Shown piece after piece: positions 1 to 6,789 of a stretch of 10,969 bases of DNA. Each line of letters starts with the position of its first letter. Position 1 is the stretch's first letter. Position numbers and translations under genes: made by a program. The notes beneath the pieces were generated by a model, which saw only the letters and a program-made list of their open reading frames with translations, was not told the origin of the DNA and made no database searches. This DNA is from Litoreibacter sp. (lineage in GTDB: Bacteria > Pseudomonadota > Alphaproteobacteria > Rhodobacterales > Rhodobacteraceae): positions 1 through 10,969 of the forward strand of contig JABDPP010000367.1 in NCBI GenBank assembly GCA_013042765.1, in the 5' to 3' direction.

Positions 1-106
1 GGTCTCCGGTGGCGGGATTGGTCACCTCGATGGTCTTGCCGCTATCGGCGCCACTCCAGGCACCTCCGATCAGATTTGCCTCTTTCAGGTACTTGGTGAA
101 GCTCAT
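1..106 (-). CDS. GabD-like NAD(P)+ aldehyde dehydrogenase, N-terminus only (candidate sulfolactaldehyde dehydrogenase)
   Basis: Only the first 35 codons lie in the window; the gene continues past base 1. The protein begins MSFTKYLKEANLIGG and contains INGEW-like (IGGAW) and VTNPATGD segments, which mark the start of succinate-semialdehyde dehydrogenase (GabD)-type aldehyde dehydrogenases. The catalytic Cys and Glu lie outside. The ATG shares four bases (ATGA) with the stop codon of the mutarotase gene. AAAGGA sits about 8 bases upstream, so this start is well supported and translation is probably coupled. GabD-like enzymes oxidise sulfolactaldehyde to sulfolactate in several sulfoquinovose pathways (SlaB type). 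Given the kinase and aldolase upstream, that is the role I infer here. An ordinary succinate-semialdehyde or other aldehyde dehydrogenase cannot be excluded from 35 residues. Confidence 0.8.
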   Translation of the reverse strand, partial: MSFTKYLKEANLIGGAWSGADSGKTIEVTNPATGD

Positions 107-1098
107 GAGGGGATTCCTTTGCAAAGCACGAATTGAGTGTGTTGGGTATAGGTCTCGCTGGGGCGGAGCAAGACATTTGGAAAGCCGGAATGGTTGATGG
201 CATCGGGCCAGACTTGGGGTTCAAGCGCAACGCCCGCATTCGGCCCGTATCGCCGACCTTCCAGACCGGGAACGTCGATATCGAGCTTGTAACCATCATA
301 GACCTGAAGGCCCGACTCCGTGGTCCGGATTTCCATCTCAACGCCGCTGTTTTCGGACCGCAGCCACGCCACTGGACGCAGGTCATCACGCCGGTTCGAG
401 AGACACAGGTTGTGGTCGATGAATTTATCATCCGCGATCGGACGGCTTTCACGGAAATCAAAGCGTGTTCCGGCCACGTCACGCGGCTCCCCGGTGGGGA
501 TGAAGGCGGCGTCAACAACCGTATATCGATCCGCCATTACCTTCATACGATGCGCGGCCGTATCCGGCGCACCGTCGAGGTTCCAGTAAGAATGATGCGC
601 AAGATTACACAGGGTCGGCGCGTCGGTTCTCGCCTCCATCCGGATATCGAGCACACCGTCCGCAAGACAGGCGTAGGTTGCCTCAATGTGCATATTTCCC
701 GGAAAGCCCATCTCGCCGTCCGCCAGATCGATGCTGAGCGTGATGCGATTCTGCTCGACCGCTTCAACCGTCCAGTTGCTTTTTCCGGTCCCTTTTGATC
801 CACCATGAAGCGTGTGGGTGTCCTGAAAATTGCGCTCGGCCTGAAAGCTCTCCCCATCGATCTCGAAACGGCCGAAACCGATCCTGTTCGCACATCGCCC
901 GGCAATCGCTCCGAAATAGGGGGAGCGCGTCAGATAGGCGTCAAGATCCTCGAACCCCAGCACGAGAGGCGGGCCATGACCCTCAAGCCGAAGGTCCTGC
1001 AACACCGCGCCGTAGCTGAGCACATGCGCGGTCAGCCCGCCTCCCGAAATTCGGTGGCGAAACACCGGGTCGCCATCTGGCATCTTACCGAATGTCAC
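103..1098 (-). CDS. Aldose 1-epimerase (galactose mutarotase family)
   Basis: A 331-residue protein of the GalM-type mutarotase family, which interconverts alpha and beta anomers of sugars in the cytoplasm. Visible marks are GRCANRI at 67-73, the LHGG loop with H98, NLAHHSYWNL at 165-174 where H169 matches the catalytic His of GalM, and ALEPQVWPD at 291-299 where E293 matches the catalytic Glu. The length is normal for the family. I chose the GTG start at 1098 because it overlaps the upstream stop as GTGA and is preceded by a purine-rich AGAGGGAAGG. The frame stays open 26 codons further up, but that stretch is Arg-rich, unlike any mutarotase, and antisense-like. It lies between the Gfo/Idh/MocA gene and the aldehyde dehydrogenase. 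Mutarotases (YihR) occur in E. coli-type sulfoquinovose clusters, so here it may act on sulfoquinovose; substrate is inferred from context only. Confidence 0.9.
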   Translation of the reverse strand: MTFGKMPDGDPVFRHRISGGGLTAHVLSYGAVLQDLRLEGHGPPLVLGFEDLDAYLTRSPYFGAIAGRCANRIGFGRFEIDGESFQAERNFQDTHTLHGGSKGTGKSNWTVEAVEQNRITLSIDLADGEMGFPGNMHIEATYACLADGVLDIRMEARTDAPTLCNLAHHSYWNLDGAPDTAAHRMKVMADRYTVVDAAFIPTGEPRDVAGTRFDFRESRPIADDKFIDHNLCLSNRRDDLRPVAWLRSENSGVEMEIRTTESGLQVYDGYKLDIDVPGLEGRRYGPNAGVALEPQVWPDAINHSGFPNVLLRPSETYTQHTQFVLCKGIPS

Positions 1099-2189
1099 GG
1101 GCCCTTCCCTCTCAGGTCGACCGCTTCGCCGGATCTGGCGCTCTCTTCGGCGGCTTCGCCCACGAGCACGGACCAATAGCCATCCTCAAGGGTAACATCC
1201 GGCGTGCCACGGCCTGCGCGCACAAGATCCAGAAATCGCTCATGCTGGAAAAATGTGGAACCATGATGGTCGCCCGCGTTCAGGATCTTTTCGTCGACAT
1301 GGATCTCCTCGCGGATCTCCTTGCTGAGGGCGCGGACCGACATCACGAATTCCGATTTGCGTTCCTTTCCGTCCGGCGCAAATCGGGCGGGGCCCGGGAC
1401 GAAAGCCTCCAGCCGCGCCTTCTCACCCGTGACCGCCACGGTTTCCTGCCAGAACGATCCTTCCGCGAACATGCACAGATCCAGCATGCCCCGCGCGCCG
1501 TTCTCGAAATCGACGATGACATAGGCGTTGTCTATGATGTCGGGCATCTTGCCGTAATAACGCTCGTCGCGATGGTTCACGTCGATACCTGCGCTCGCGT
1601 AAACGCGAACCGGATCGCTTTTCAGTAAAAGACGCATCAGGTCCCAGAAGTGGCAGCACTTCTCGACCAATGTGCCGCCGGTGCGTGCGTTGAACCGGTT
1701 CCAGTCATCGACCTTGGGCAGGAAGGGGAAGCGGTGCTCGCGGATCGACATCATCCGCAGTGTGCCCGCCGCACCCTGTTCCAGCGCCTGCATCAGCCGT
1801 TGCAGGGGCGGCATGAAGCGGTATTCCATCGCCACCCAAACCGGTGCGGGCGCCCGTTTCGCGGCATTCAGCAAATCGCGGCAATCAGCGGTGGTGGTGG
1901 CCAGCGGCTTTTCCACGAGAACGGGTTTGCCGGCACCGAGAATGCTGCGCAGGATGCCGGCGTGAAGGTCGTTCGGTGCCGCGATGATATAGGCATCGCA
2001 CATATCGGCAGCGAGCAGCGCCTCGGTGTCATCGAAACCCTGCGAAGTCCCTGCCGCACGCATTGAGGCGGCACGCATCTGTTCATCGGGATCGGCTACG
2101 GCGGCAACGCATGCCCCCTCCAGAAGCGCTATGTTGCGGATATGCTCCTGGCCCATCATGCCGCCCCCGATCAGGCCGTAGCGGATCAT
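1095..2189 (-). CDS. Gfo/Idh/MocA-family NAD(P)-dependent oxidoreductase (candidate NAD+-dependent sulfoquinovosidase)
   Basis: A 364-residue protein with an N-terminal Rossmann fold (GLIGGGMMG, 5-13; acidic residue D33 after the second strand) and the family EKP motif at 93-95. The C-terminal alpha/beta substrate domain carries GGTLVEKCCHFWDLM at 171-185, with K177 and H180 in the usual catalytic region. Family members oxidise sugar hydroxyls with NAD(P)+; some (GH109, GH188) use transient oxidation to cleave glycosides. I recall that GH188 enzymes (SqgA) are NAD+-dependent sulfoquinovosidases found in sulfoquinovose clusters and structurally related to this family. No other glycosidase is visible here, so that role is plausible but unproven; a plain sugar dehydrogenase is the alternative. 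The start ATG overlaps the isomerase stop as ATGA, with GGGAG 8 bases upstream. Its own stop overlaps the GTG of the mutarotase. Confidence 0.88.
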   Translation of the reverse strand: MIRYGLIGGGMMGQEHIRNIALLEGACVAAVADPDEQMRAASMRAAGTSQGFDDTEALLAADMCDAYIIAAPNDLHAGILRSILGAGKPVLVEKPLATTTADCRDLLNAAKRAPAPVWVAMEYRFMPPLQRLMQALEQGAAGTLRMMSIREHRFPFLPKVDDWNRFNARTGGTLVEKCCHFWDLMRLLLKSDPVRVYASAGIDVNHRDERYYGKMPDIIDNAYVIVDFENGARGMLDLCMFAEGSFWQETVAVTGEKARLEAFVPGPARFAPDGKERKSEFVMSVRALSKEIREEIHVDEKILNAGDHHGSTFFQHERFLDLVRAGRGTPDVTLEDGYWSVLVGEAAEESARSGEAVDLRGKGP

Positions 2190-3544
2190 TGTGCGGCTCC
2201 CAGTTCGATGACCGGCAGATCAAGTCCGGCGCCGATGGCGCGCAACCTTTCGGCATGATCGCCGTAAGCCAGCGCCATGTGATGCTCGAGGCCGCTATCC
2301 ATGATGTCGCGCAGCACCGCTTCGGCCCCGTGGTCGAAGCGGACGACACCCGAGGTGCCAGTGAAAGCCATATCGCGGGCCAGTATTTCCCCGGTGGCGA
2401 TGATGATCCTGGGGGTTCCAAAGGCCTGGCTGAGACGCAAAAATGTGACCCGGCCTGGTTTCAACGCGAACTCAAAAAGCAGCGCCTGTTTCCGGTTCGT
2501 GTGAACCGTGGCCCGCGGCGTCTCCACGGTCATTGAGACCGGTGCCTGTCCGCAATGCCACACCACCCCGGTGTCGTCGCCAGTGTCCATATCCACAAGA
2601 TCGGCGAGGAAAACCGGAGCGTCCGACACATTCTGCAAAAGGGCCTGTGACACCGCTCCGTAGACATCCGCCTCGCAGGCGCAGGGCACGCGGGCCTCCC
2701 CCATCATTGAGACCGGACCGCAAACCGCCCCACCATATTCGGTAAACGTTTCAGGCCAGCAGCGGATCGCGAACGCATCAAACCCGCCTTCCTTGCGCAT
2801 CGCCTCCAATGCCCCTGCAAGGCGGAGGGATCGGTCCAGTTCGCCCGCGTCCATCTCGTCGACATTGGGCAGCAGATCCGCTTTCTCACGATATGGCCCG
2901 ATGGCGCTCTCGGGCAGGTGCCGCGCGCGCTCGAACAGCGGATCGAGCGTCATCTCGGTCACGCTGGCGCCTGTTAGGTTTGCCAGGTCATCGCGGTCAT
3001 AGGCGCAGGTGTCAAAGCCTTCGGGATGGGCACCGATGCGAGCGATCTTCAGATCCGGAACGGGCCAGGGTTCTGGCGTAATCTCGGGTCGTGTGCCGGC
3101 AATCGGGTGCACCTGTCGTCGGCCGGCCAAAAGCGCTTCGAGGTCGGCCGGAGTCTCATCTGCCTGCGGATCGGCATAGAGCCATCCGAAGGGGATTTTG
3201 TTCCTAGACAAGGCATGGCTGGCTAGGTTCAACCCGCAAAACGCATTGAGGCGAAGACGCCCGCCCAACCGCGGCTCAGGAACCGCCCAGATTGCGATCG
3301 GGATACCCCGCCGCGCTGCATCGGCCACGAAGGCTGCATCGGTAAATGTCACCTGCAGCACCAGCAGCAGATCCACCTCCGCAAGGGCATCAAGATGCCG
3401 TGGGTCAGCCTCCATCAGAAGATCCTCAGGCCCGATCAGGGTGTGACCGGAGGCTTTGAGCACGCCGAGCATCGCCTTGAGCTTTTCCTGCGCGAACGCG
3501 ACGTCGAAGGTTGGCCGGGCCAGCGGGAGCAATCCGATTTTCAT
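2186..3544 (-). CDS. L-fucose/L-arabinose isomerase-like protein (candidate sulfoquinovose isomerase)
   Basis: A 452-residue cytoplasmic protein of the L-fucose isomerase-like family, metal-dependent aldose-ketose isomerases. The central and C-terminal parts show the family landmarks: RCWPETFTEYGG at 261-272 (E265), PCACEADVYGAVSQ at 287-300 (E291 and D293, probable metal ligands), WHCGQAP at 329-335 (H330), and HHMALAYGDH at 421-430. I chose the ATG at 3544, beginning MKIGLLPLARP, because it lies 4 bases after the aldolase stop and begins the first beta strand. The in-frame extension up to 3652 lies over aldolase coding sequence and looks antisense. The gene sits between the aldolase and the Gfo/Idh/MocA gene. 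In a sulfo-EMP scheme it would convert sulfoquinovose to sulfofructose, replacing the unrelated YihS. I recall fucose-isomerase-type enzymes (SqvD) doing this in other sulfoglycolytic clusters, but have not verified homology. Fucose, arabinose or another aldose are alternatives. Confidence 0.87.
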   Translation of the reverse strand: MKIGLLPLARPTFDVAFAQEKLKAMLGVLKASGHTLIGPEDLLMEADPRHLDALAEVDLLLVLQVTFTDAAFVADAARRGIPIAIWAVPEPRLGGRLRLNAFCGLNLASHALSRNKIPFGWLYADPQADETPADLEALLAGRRQVHPIAGTRPEITPEPWPVPDLKIARIGAHPEGFDTCAYDRDDLANLTGASVTEMTLDPLFERARHLPESAIGPYREKADLLPNVDEMDAGELDRSLRLAGALEAMRKEGGFDAFAIRCWPETFTEYGGAVCGPVSMMGEARVPCACEADVYGAVSQALLQNVSDAPVFLADLVDMDTGDDTGVVWHCGQAPVSMTVETPRATVHTNRKQALLFEFALKPGRVTFLRLSQAFGTPRIIIATGEILARDMAFTGTSGVVRFDHGAEAVLRDIMDSGLEHHMALAYGDHAERLRAIGAGLDLPVIELGAAQ

Positions 3545-3548
3545 TCCG

Positions 3549-4577
3549 TCAGATCCCCTCGTAGCCGTGCCGAAAGCTGGCATCGTCCGGGCGGAATTGC
3601 GGCCCTTCCGGGCCATAGCAGGGATGCGTGTGCCAAGGGGTTGCGTGGGCATCGGTCAGCGCAGCGATCTCCGCCATATAAGCCGTGCTCTCTCCGGTCA
3701 GACCATCTTCGATCGCAGCCCAATCCGGGAACGCCTGAAAGGCATCGAGCCAGATCGCACGCCCGGCCAGAAATCCTGACGCGCCCGCCTTGTAGGCATG
3801 TTCGAGCACCCGCTTGAATTCCGGTTTTCCTGCGCCCGCCGACAACATCACCCAAGGCCGGCCCGCGATTCGCCCCATCTCGTCGAACAGCGCCTGAACC
3901 CCGTCGGTCTGGGCGATGGATTTCGCCGCGACCGGGCTTTCGAGTTTGAACACATCGATGCCGAAATCCGGCGCAGTGAAAGCCTCAACCGAGCGCAGCA
4001 CATCATCGGCGCGTTTGGTGTTCATCTCGACGTAGTCCTGCGTCTGCTCAGCATCGCTGTCGAGCGGGTAGACCAAAAGCTCGAACAGGAACGGAATGTC
4101 ATATTTGGCGCAGGCCTCGCCGATGCTTTGGGTCCAGTCCTGCTGATGCTGGTTGATCGCCGGGTCGGCATCGGGCCGGTACCAGGCCAGAACTTTGACC
4201 GCGTCGCCGCCCATCCGTTTGATCTTGGCGACAGACCAATCATCGATGCTGGAGGAGCGGCGACCTCGACCCGTGTCCTCGAAAACCGAGTTCTCGAGGG
4301 TCACGATCAGCCCCTTGGTCGGCGACAGGTGCTTGAGCCCCCGTGGGATGGCATAATGCGGATCAAGAAGCATCGCGCTGGATGCGCCCTGTAGAGTCTC
4401 CACCAACATCGACTTGAAGCGCGCGACATCGTCATAGGGCGCTTCGTGCGTTCCGTAATGGGCCGCGATTGGTCCTTTGATGGGCGGTCGCTGGTCGACG
4501 GCGGTCATTTTGAAGATCCCGGCCTCATCGGCCATCCGCCGCATTCCCCAAAGCTTTCCTGCCGTCAATTCAACCAT
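3549..4577 (-). CDS. Class I (Schiff-base) ketose-phosphate aldolase, LacD/YihT type (candidate sulfofructose-1-phosphate aldolase)
   Basis: A 342-residue TIM-barrel aldolase that aligns with tagatose-1,6-bisphosphate aldolase (LacD) and E. coli YihT. Landmarks are AVDQRPPIKG at 26-35, MLLDPHYAIP at 69-78, DDWSVAKIKRMGGDAVKVL at 112-130, and FGIDVFKLESPV at 205-216. K211 there matches the Schiff-base lysine. LSAGAGKPEF at 245-254 and GFLAGRAIW at 268-276 follow; R273 matches the phosphate/sulfonate-binding Arg of both LacD and YihT, so it does not discriminate between them. The expected products are DHAP and an aldehyde (sulfolactaldehyde if the substrate is sulfofructose-1-phosphate). Residues 309-342 form a tail rich in His, Pro and Gly that is absent from the LacD and YihT sequences I remember. 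The ATG at 4577 lies inside the kinase 3' end (13-base overlap), with AAAGGA 6 bases upstream. Overall the barrel looks closer to LacD than to YihT. Confidence 0.9.
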   Translation of the reverse strand: MVELTAGKLWGMRRMADEAGIFKMTAVDQRPPIKGPIAAHYGTHEAPYDDVARFKSMLVETLQGASSAMLLDPHYAIPRGLKHLSPTKGLIVTLENSVFEDTGRGRRSSSIDDWSVAKIKRMGGDAVKVLAWYRPDADPAINQHQQDWTQSIGEACAKYDIPFLFELLVYPLDSDAEQTQDYVEMNTKRADDVLRSVEAFTAPDFGIDVFKLESPVAAKSIAQTDGVQALFDEMGRIAGRPWVMLSAGAGKPEFKRVLEHAYKAGASGFLAGRAIWLDAFQAFPDWAAIEDGLTGESTAYMAEIAALTDAHATPWHTHPCYGPEGPQFRPDDASFRHGYEGI

Positions 4578-5476
4578 GTGCTGTCCTTTAAGGGCTGCTG
4601 TTTCATAAACTCTTCAACTGTTGCCCGGTTCGGCGTTGCCTTGCGCCCACCATGTTCCGTACATTTCAGGGCCGCCGCTGCATTGGCGAACCGCGCCGCA
4701 CTGGACTCATTGGCCCCCTCGCCCAGACTCAGCGCAAAGGCGCCATGCCAGACGTCACCCGCCCCCAACGTATCGCGAACCGGCACATCGTGGCCGGGCA
4801 AATGCCGGAGTTCTCCGCCCTCGACCCAAGCCACGCCCTCGGCCCCGAGCGTTACTCCAACCCAGCCCGGGAACTGGCGCGCGGCCTGCTTCAGGGCGGT
4901 CGGGAGATCCTTTCCGCCCGCAAGATCCATGAGCCCCTGCTCAGAGAACACCAGATGGCTGGCGGCCTTTGCCAGGTCCTGCTGGACCGGCGCTTCGCCA
5001 TCAAGGACCGCCGGTACCCCGAGACGGCGCGCCAAGGCAAAGGCCAGCAGCGTCGCCTCGGGCCATCGTGTATCCGCCAACACCACATCGGCATCGACGC
5101 TGTCGAGAACCTCCACCCGTGGCACCCGGGCAAGACCGCTGCCCCGATAGCTCATGATCTGCCGTTCGCCTGCCGCATCTATGTAGATGGAAGAGACCGC
5201 AGACCGGCTGTCCTCTGTGGTCTCAAGTATCGAGAGGTTCACCCCTTCGCGGGCGAGGTCGGCGGTAATAAGATCCGCGATTTCATCCCGACCGAGGCGC
5301 GCCAGAAGCGTGGCCTGCCCGTCCAGCCTGCAGATTGCAACGGACGCGTTTGCAGCACATCCACCGCCGATCACATCCATACCATCGGCCCGATATTTCT
5401 CCGCCTTTTGCGGTAGCCTGTCCATCTGGTACACGAAATCCAGAACCGCGCTGCCAACCACCAATGCCCTGACCAT
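4565..5476 (-). CDS. PfkB-family sugar kinase, YihV-like (candidate sulfofructose kinase)
   Basis: A 303-residue ribokinase/PfkB-fold kinase. The N-terminal GGGCAANASVAICRLDG at 37-53 and the C-terminal signature DTLGAGDVWHGAFA at 235-248 (catalytic base D241) are complete. Compared with E. coli YihV, the similarity runs through the protein: EKY at 26-28 against GKY, VVLADTRW at 131-138 against VVLADVRW, VPAVLDG at 154-160, LVFSEQGL at 175-182, and AALKCTEHGGR at 268-278. K27 and R137 match two of the three residues I recall as contacting the sulfonate in YihV (K27, N109, R138); the third position is S109. This is the best single argument for a sulfosugar pathway; another PfkB substrate remains possible. 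The ATG at 5476 shares its A with the stop of the upstream peroxidase (TGATG). A TTG one codon earlier is less likely. Confidence 0.92.
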   Translation of the reverse strand: MVRALVVGSAVLDFVYQMDRLPQKAEKYRADGMDVIGGGCAANASVAICRLDGQATLLARLGRDEIADLITADLAREGVNLSILETTEDSRSAVSSIYIDAAGERQIMSYRGSGLARVPRVEVLDSVDADVVLADTRWPEATLLAFALARRLGVPAVLDGEAPVQQDLAKAASHLVFSEQGLMDLAGGKDLPTALKQAARQFPGWVGVTLGAEGVAWVEGGELRHLPGHDVPVRDTLGAGDVWHGAFALSLGEGANESSAARFANAAAALKCTEHGGRKATPNRATVEEFMKQQPLKDSTWLN

Positions 5477-6756
5477 CAATCGACCTTCAATCCGCTGGGA
5501 ACCTTCTCCGGTCGCCCAAGTCGACCATAGCGGCTCTCTGCTCCACTCAGCGCCTCCATGAACGACACAAGATCACCGATTTCGGCCTCTGTCAGCAACA
5601 CAGGATCAATATCGATCGCGCGCCGTTGCCGGGCCATCTCGAGCCGGTCCTGCCGGATGACGAAATCGATCTCGTGCAACCAGGGCGCTTGGGGCAGGTT
5701 CGCTTGCTCCGGGCGCCAAGTCTCAAGGCCTTGCTCGGGATCGAGATGGTGGCGGATGATCCCGGCAAGCGTCGGGTAAGCACCATTATGGCCGTAAGGC
5801 GGGGTCAACGCCACGTTGCGCAAGGAAGGCGTGCGGAACCGGTAGGCATCGGCCGCATCGTTGCTTTCAGCCATCCGACCGGTGTCGCGTGCAATCGGAT
5901 CAAAGACCCGGGTCCGGCCGGGACCGAACGGCGGCAGCCCCAACGCGTGGAACTGGTGATCGGTCTGAAAGACGCCGGAATGGCAAGTCCTGCACCCCGC
6001 CTTTCCGTAGAACAGCTCCATGCCCCGCGCCTGCGCGGGCGACAGGGCACCCTCACCGCGCAAATGGCGGTCAAACGGGCTATCCGTGCTGCGCCACTCG
6101 GCATTCATGAACGCCGCCAGCGCATTGGCGATATGGGCGATAGTGACCGCCTGCGGCGTCTCCAGATCGAAAGCCTGCTGAAACAGACTTGCATATTCAG
6201 GCAAGCCGCGTACCCGCTTGGCAAGAATGGGCCACGCGTAGTCGATGCGGTCATTAACAGCTCCGGCGACCTCGTTCTCACCGGGGTTCCCCGCCATCTC
6301 AAACTGCGCCACCAAAGGGAAAATCGCCTGCGCCGCCAGCAAGCTGTCGAGGCCTTCGGGCAGCCACTCCTCGGCGGGCGTATTCATCCCGTTGCCGTAA
6401 TCCGGCGACGCACTGACCCGGCCATCATGGAAAAAGATACGAAACTCCCGGGCTCCGAGGTTCCACAGAGCGGGGGCGTGACGCGGGACGCGCTTTGCGA
6501 TCCTGTTCGGGCCGTCCGGCGCGGTCCGCTCTGGGCCAACGCCCTGCCCGCCTTCGCCAATGCCAAGGCTCACCCCATCAGCGGAGAATTGATCATGGTG
6601 GTGACAGGTGCCGCAACTGATATTCCGGTTTCCCGACAGGATCGGATCGTAAAACAGCAAGCGTCCCAACGCGGCCTGCCGGGGGTCGAACGGCGCGAAC
6701 GCCTCGGGCCCCGCCGGTTGAGGAAGCTCTGCCATTGCTCCGCCGCAAGCGGCCAT
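5476..6756 (-). CDS. Di-haem cytochrome c peroxidase / MauG-like protein, 5' end uncertain
   Basis: As drawn this encodes 426 residues with two CxxCH haem c sites, SCGTCH at 47-52 and GCRTCH at 254-259. It also has LGRLLFYDPILSGN at 30-43, FFHDGR at 108-113 and RTPSLRNVALTPPYGHNG at 308-325, all typical of the bacterial di-haem peroxidase/MauG family that works in the periplasm. The 5' end is a problem. A hydrophobic, signal-like stretch (VLGYALAVCMAACGGAMA) is open in frame, but no ATG, GTG or TTG stands in front of it in a sensible place. The ATG used here at 6756 keeps only its tail; another is at 6735. An ATG at 6791 lies one frame off. The gene therefore may carry a frameshift or use an unusual start. 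It overlaps the kinase by one base (TGATG), so it appears co-transcribed with the sugar genes. Its substrate is unknown. Confidence 0.75.
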   Translation of the reverse strand: MAACGGAMAELPQPAGPEAFAPFDPRQAALGRLLFYDPILSGNRNISCGTCHHHDQFSADGVSLGIGEGGQGVGPERTAPDGPNRIAKRVPRHAPALWNLGAREFRIFFHDGRVSASPDYGNGMNTPAEEWLPEGLDSLLAAQAIFPLVAQFEMAGNPGENEVAGAVNDRIDYAWPILAKRVRGLPEYASLFQQAFDLETPQAVTIAHIANALAAFMNAEWRSTDSPFDRHLRGEGALSPAQARGMELFYGKAGCRTCHSGVFQTDHQFHALGLPPFGPGRTRVFDPIARDTGRMAESNDAADAYRFRTPSLRNVALTPPYGHNGAYPTLAGIIRHHLDPEQGLETWRPEQANLPQAPWLHEIDFVIRQDRLEMARQRRAIDIDPVLLTEAEIGDLVSFMEALSGAESRYGRLGRPEKVPSGLKVD

Positions 6757-6789
6757 GCAAACTGCGAGCGCATAACCGAGGACAGACCC

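Noticed and set aside
1099..1176. N-terminal extension of the mutarotase from an upstream ATG
   Set aside because: Arg-rich and unlike mutarotases; the GTG at 1098 has a stop-start overlap and a ribosome binding site.
3545..3652. N-terminal extension of the isomerase
   Set aside because: It overlaps conserved aldolase coding sequence. The ATG at 3544 follows the aldolase stop by 4 bases and starts the fold properly.
2186..5476. Tagatose-6-phosphate or galactose pathway as the meaning of LacD-like aldolase plus PfkB kinase
   Set aside because: The kinase resembles YihV along its length, including VVLADxRW and GKY-type residues, and not LacC. A GabD-like dehydrogenase and a fucose-type isomerase do not fit the tagatose route. 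Not fully excluded.
5626..6789. Long plus-strand open frame upstream of the Sel1-repeat gene
   Set aside because: It is antisense to the MauG-like gene with its two CxxCH sites. Only the part from 6790 has a start signal and recognisable protein features.
6700..6789. Plus-strand promoter for the Sel1-repeat gene (TTGCTC, 17 bases, CAAACT)
   Set aside because: The -10 match is too poor to distinguish from chance inside coding DNA.
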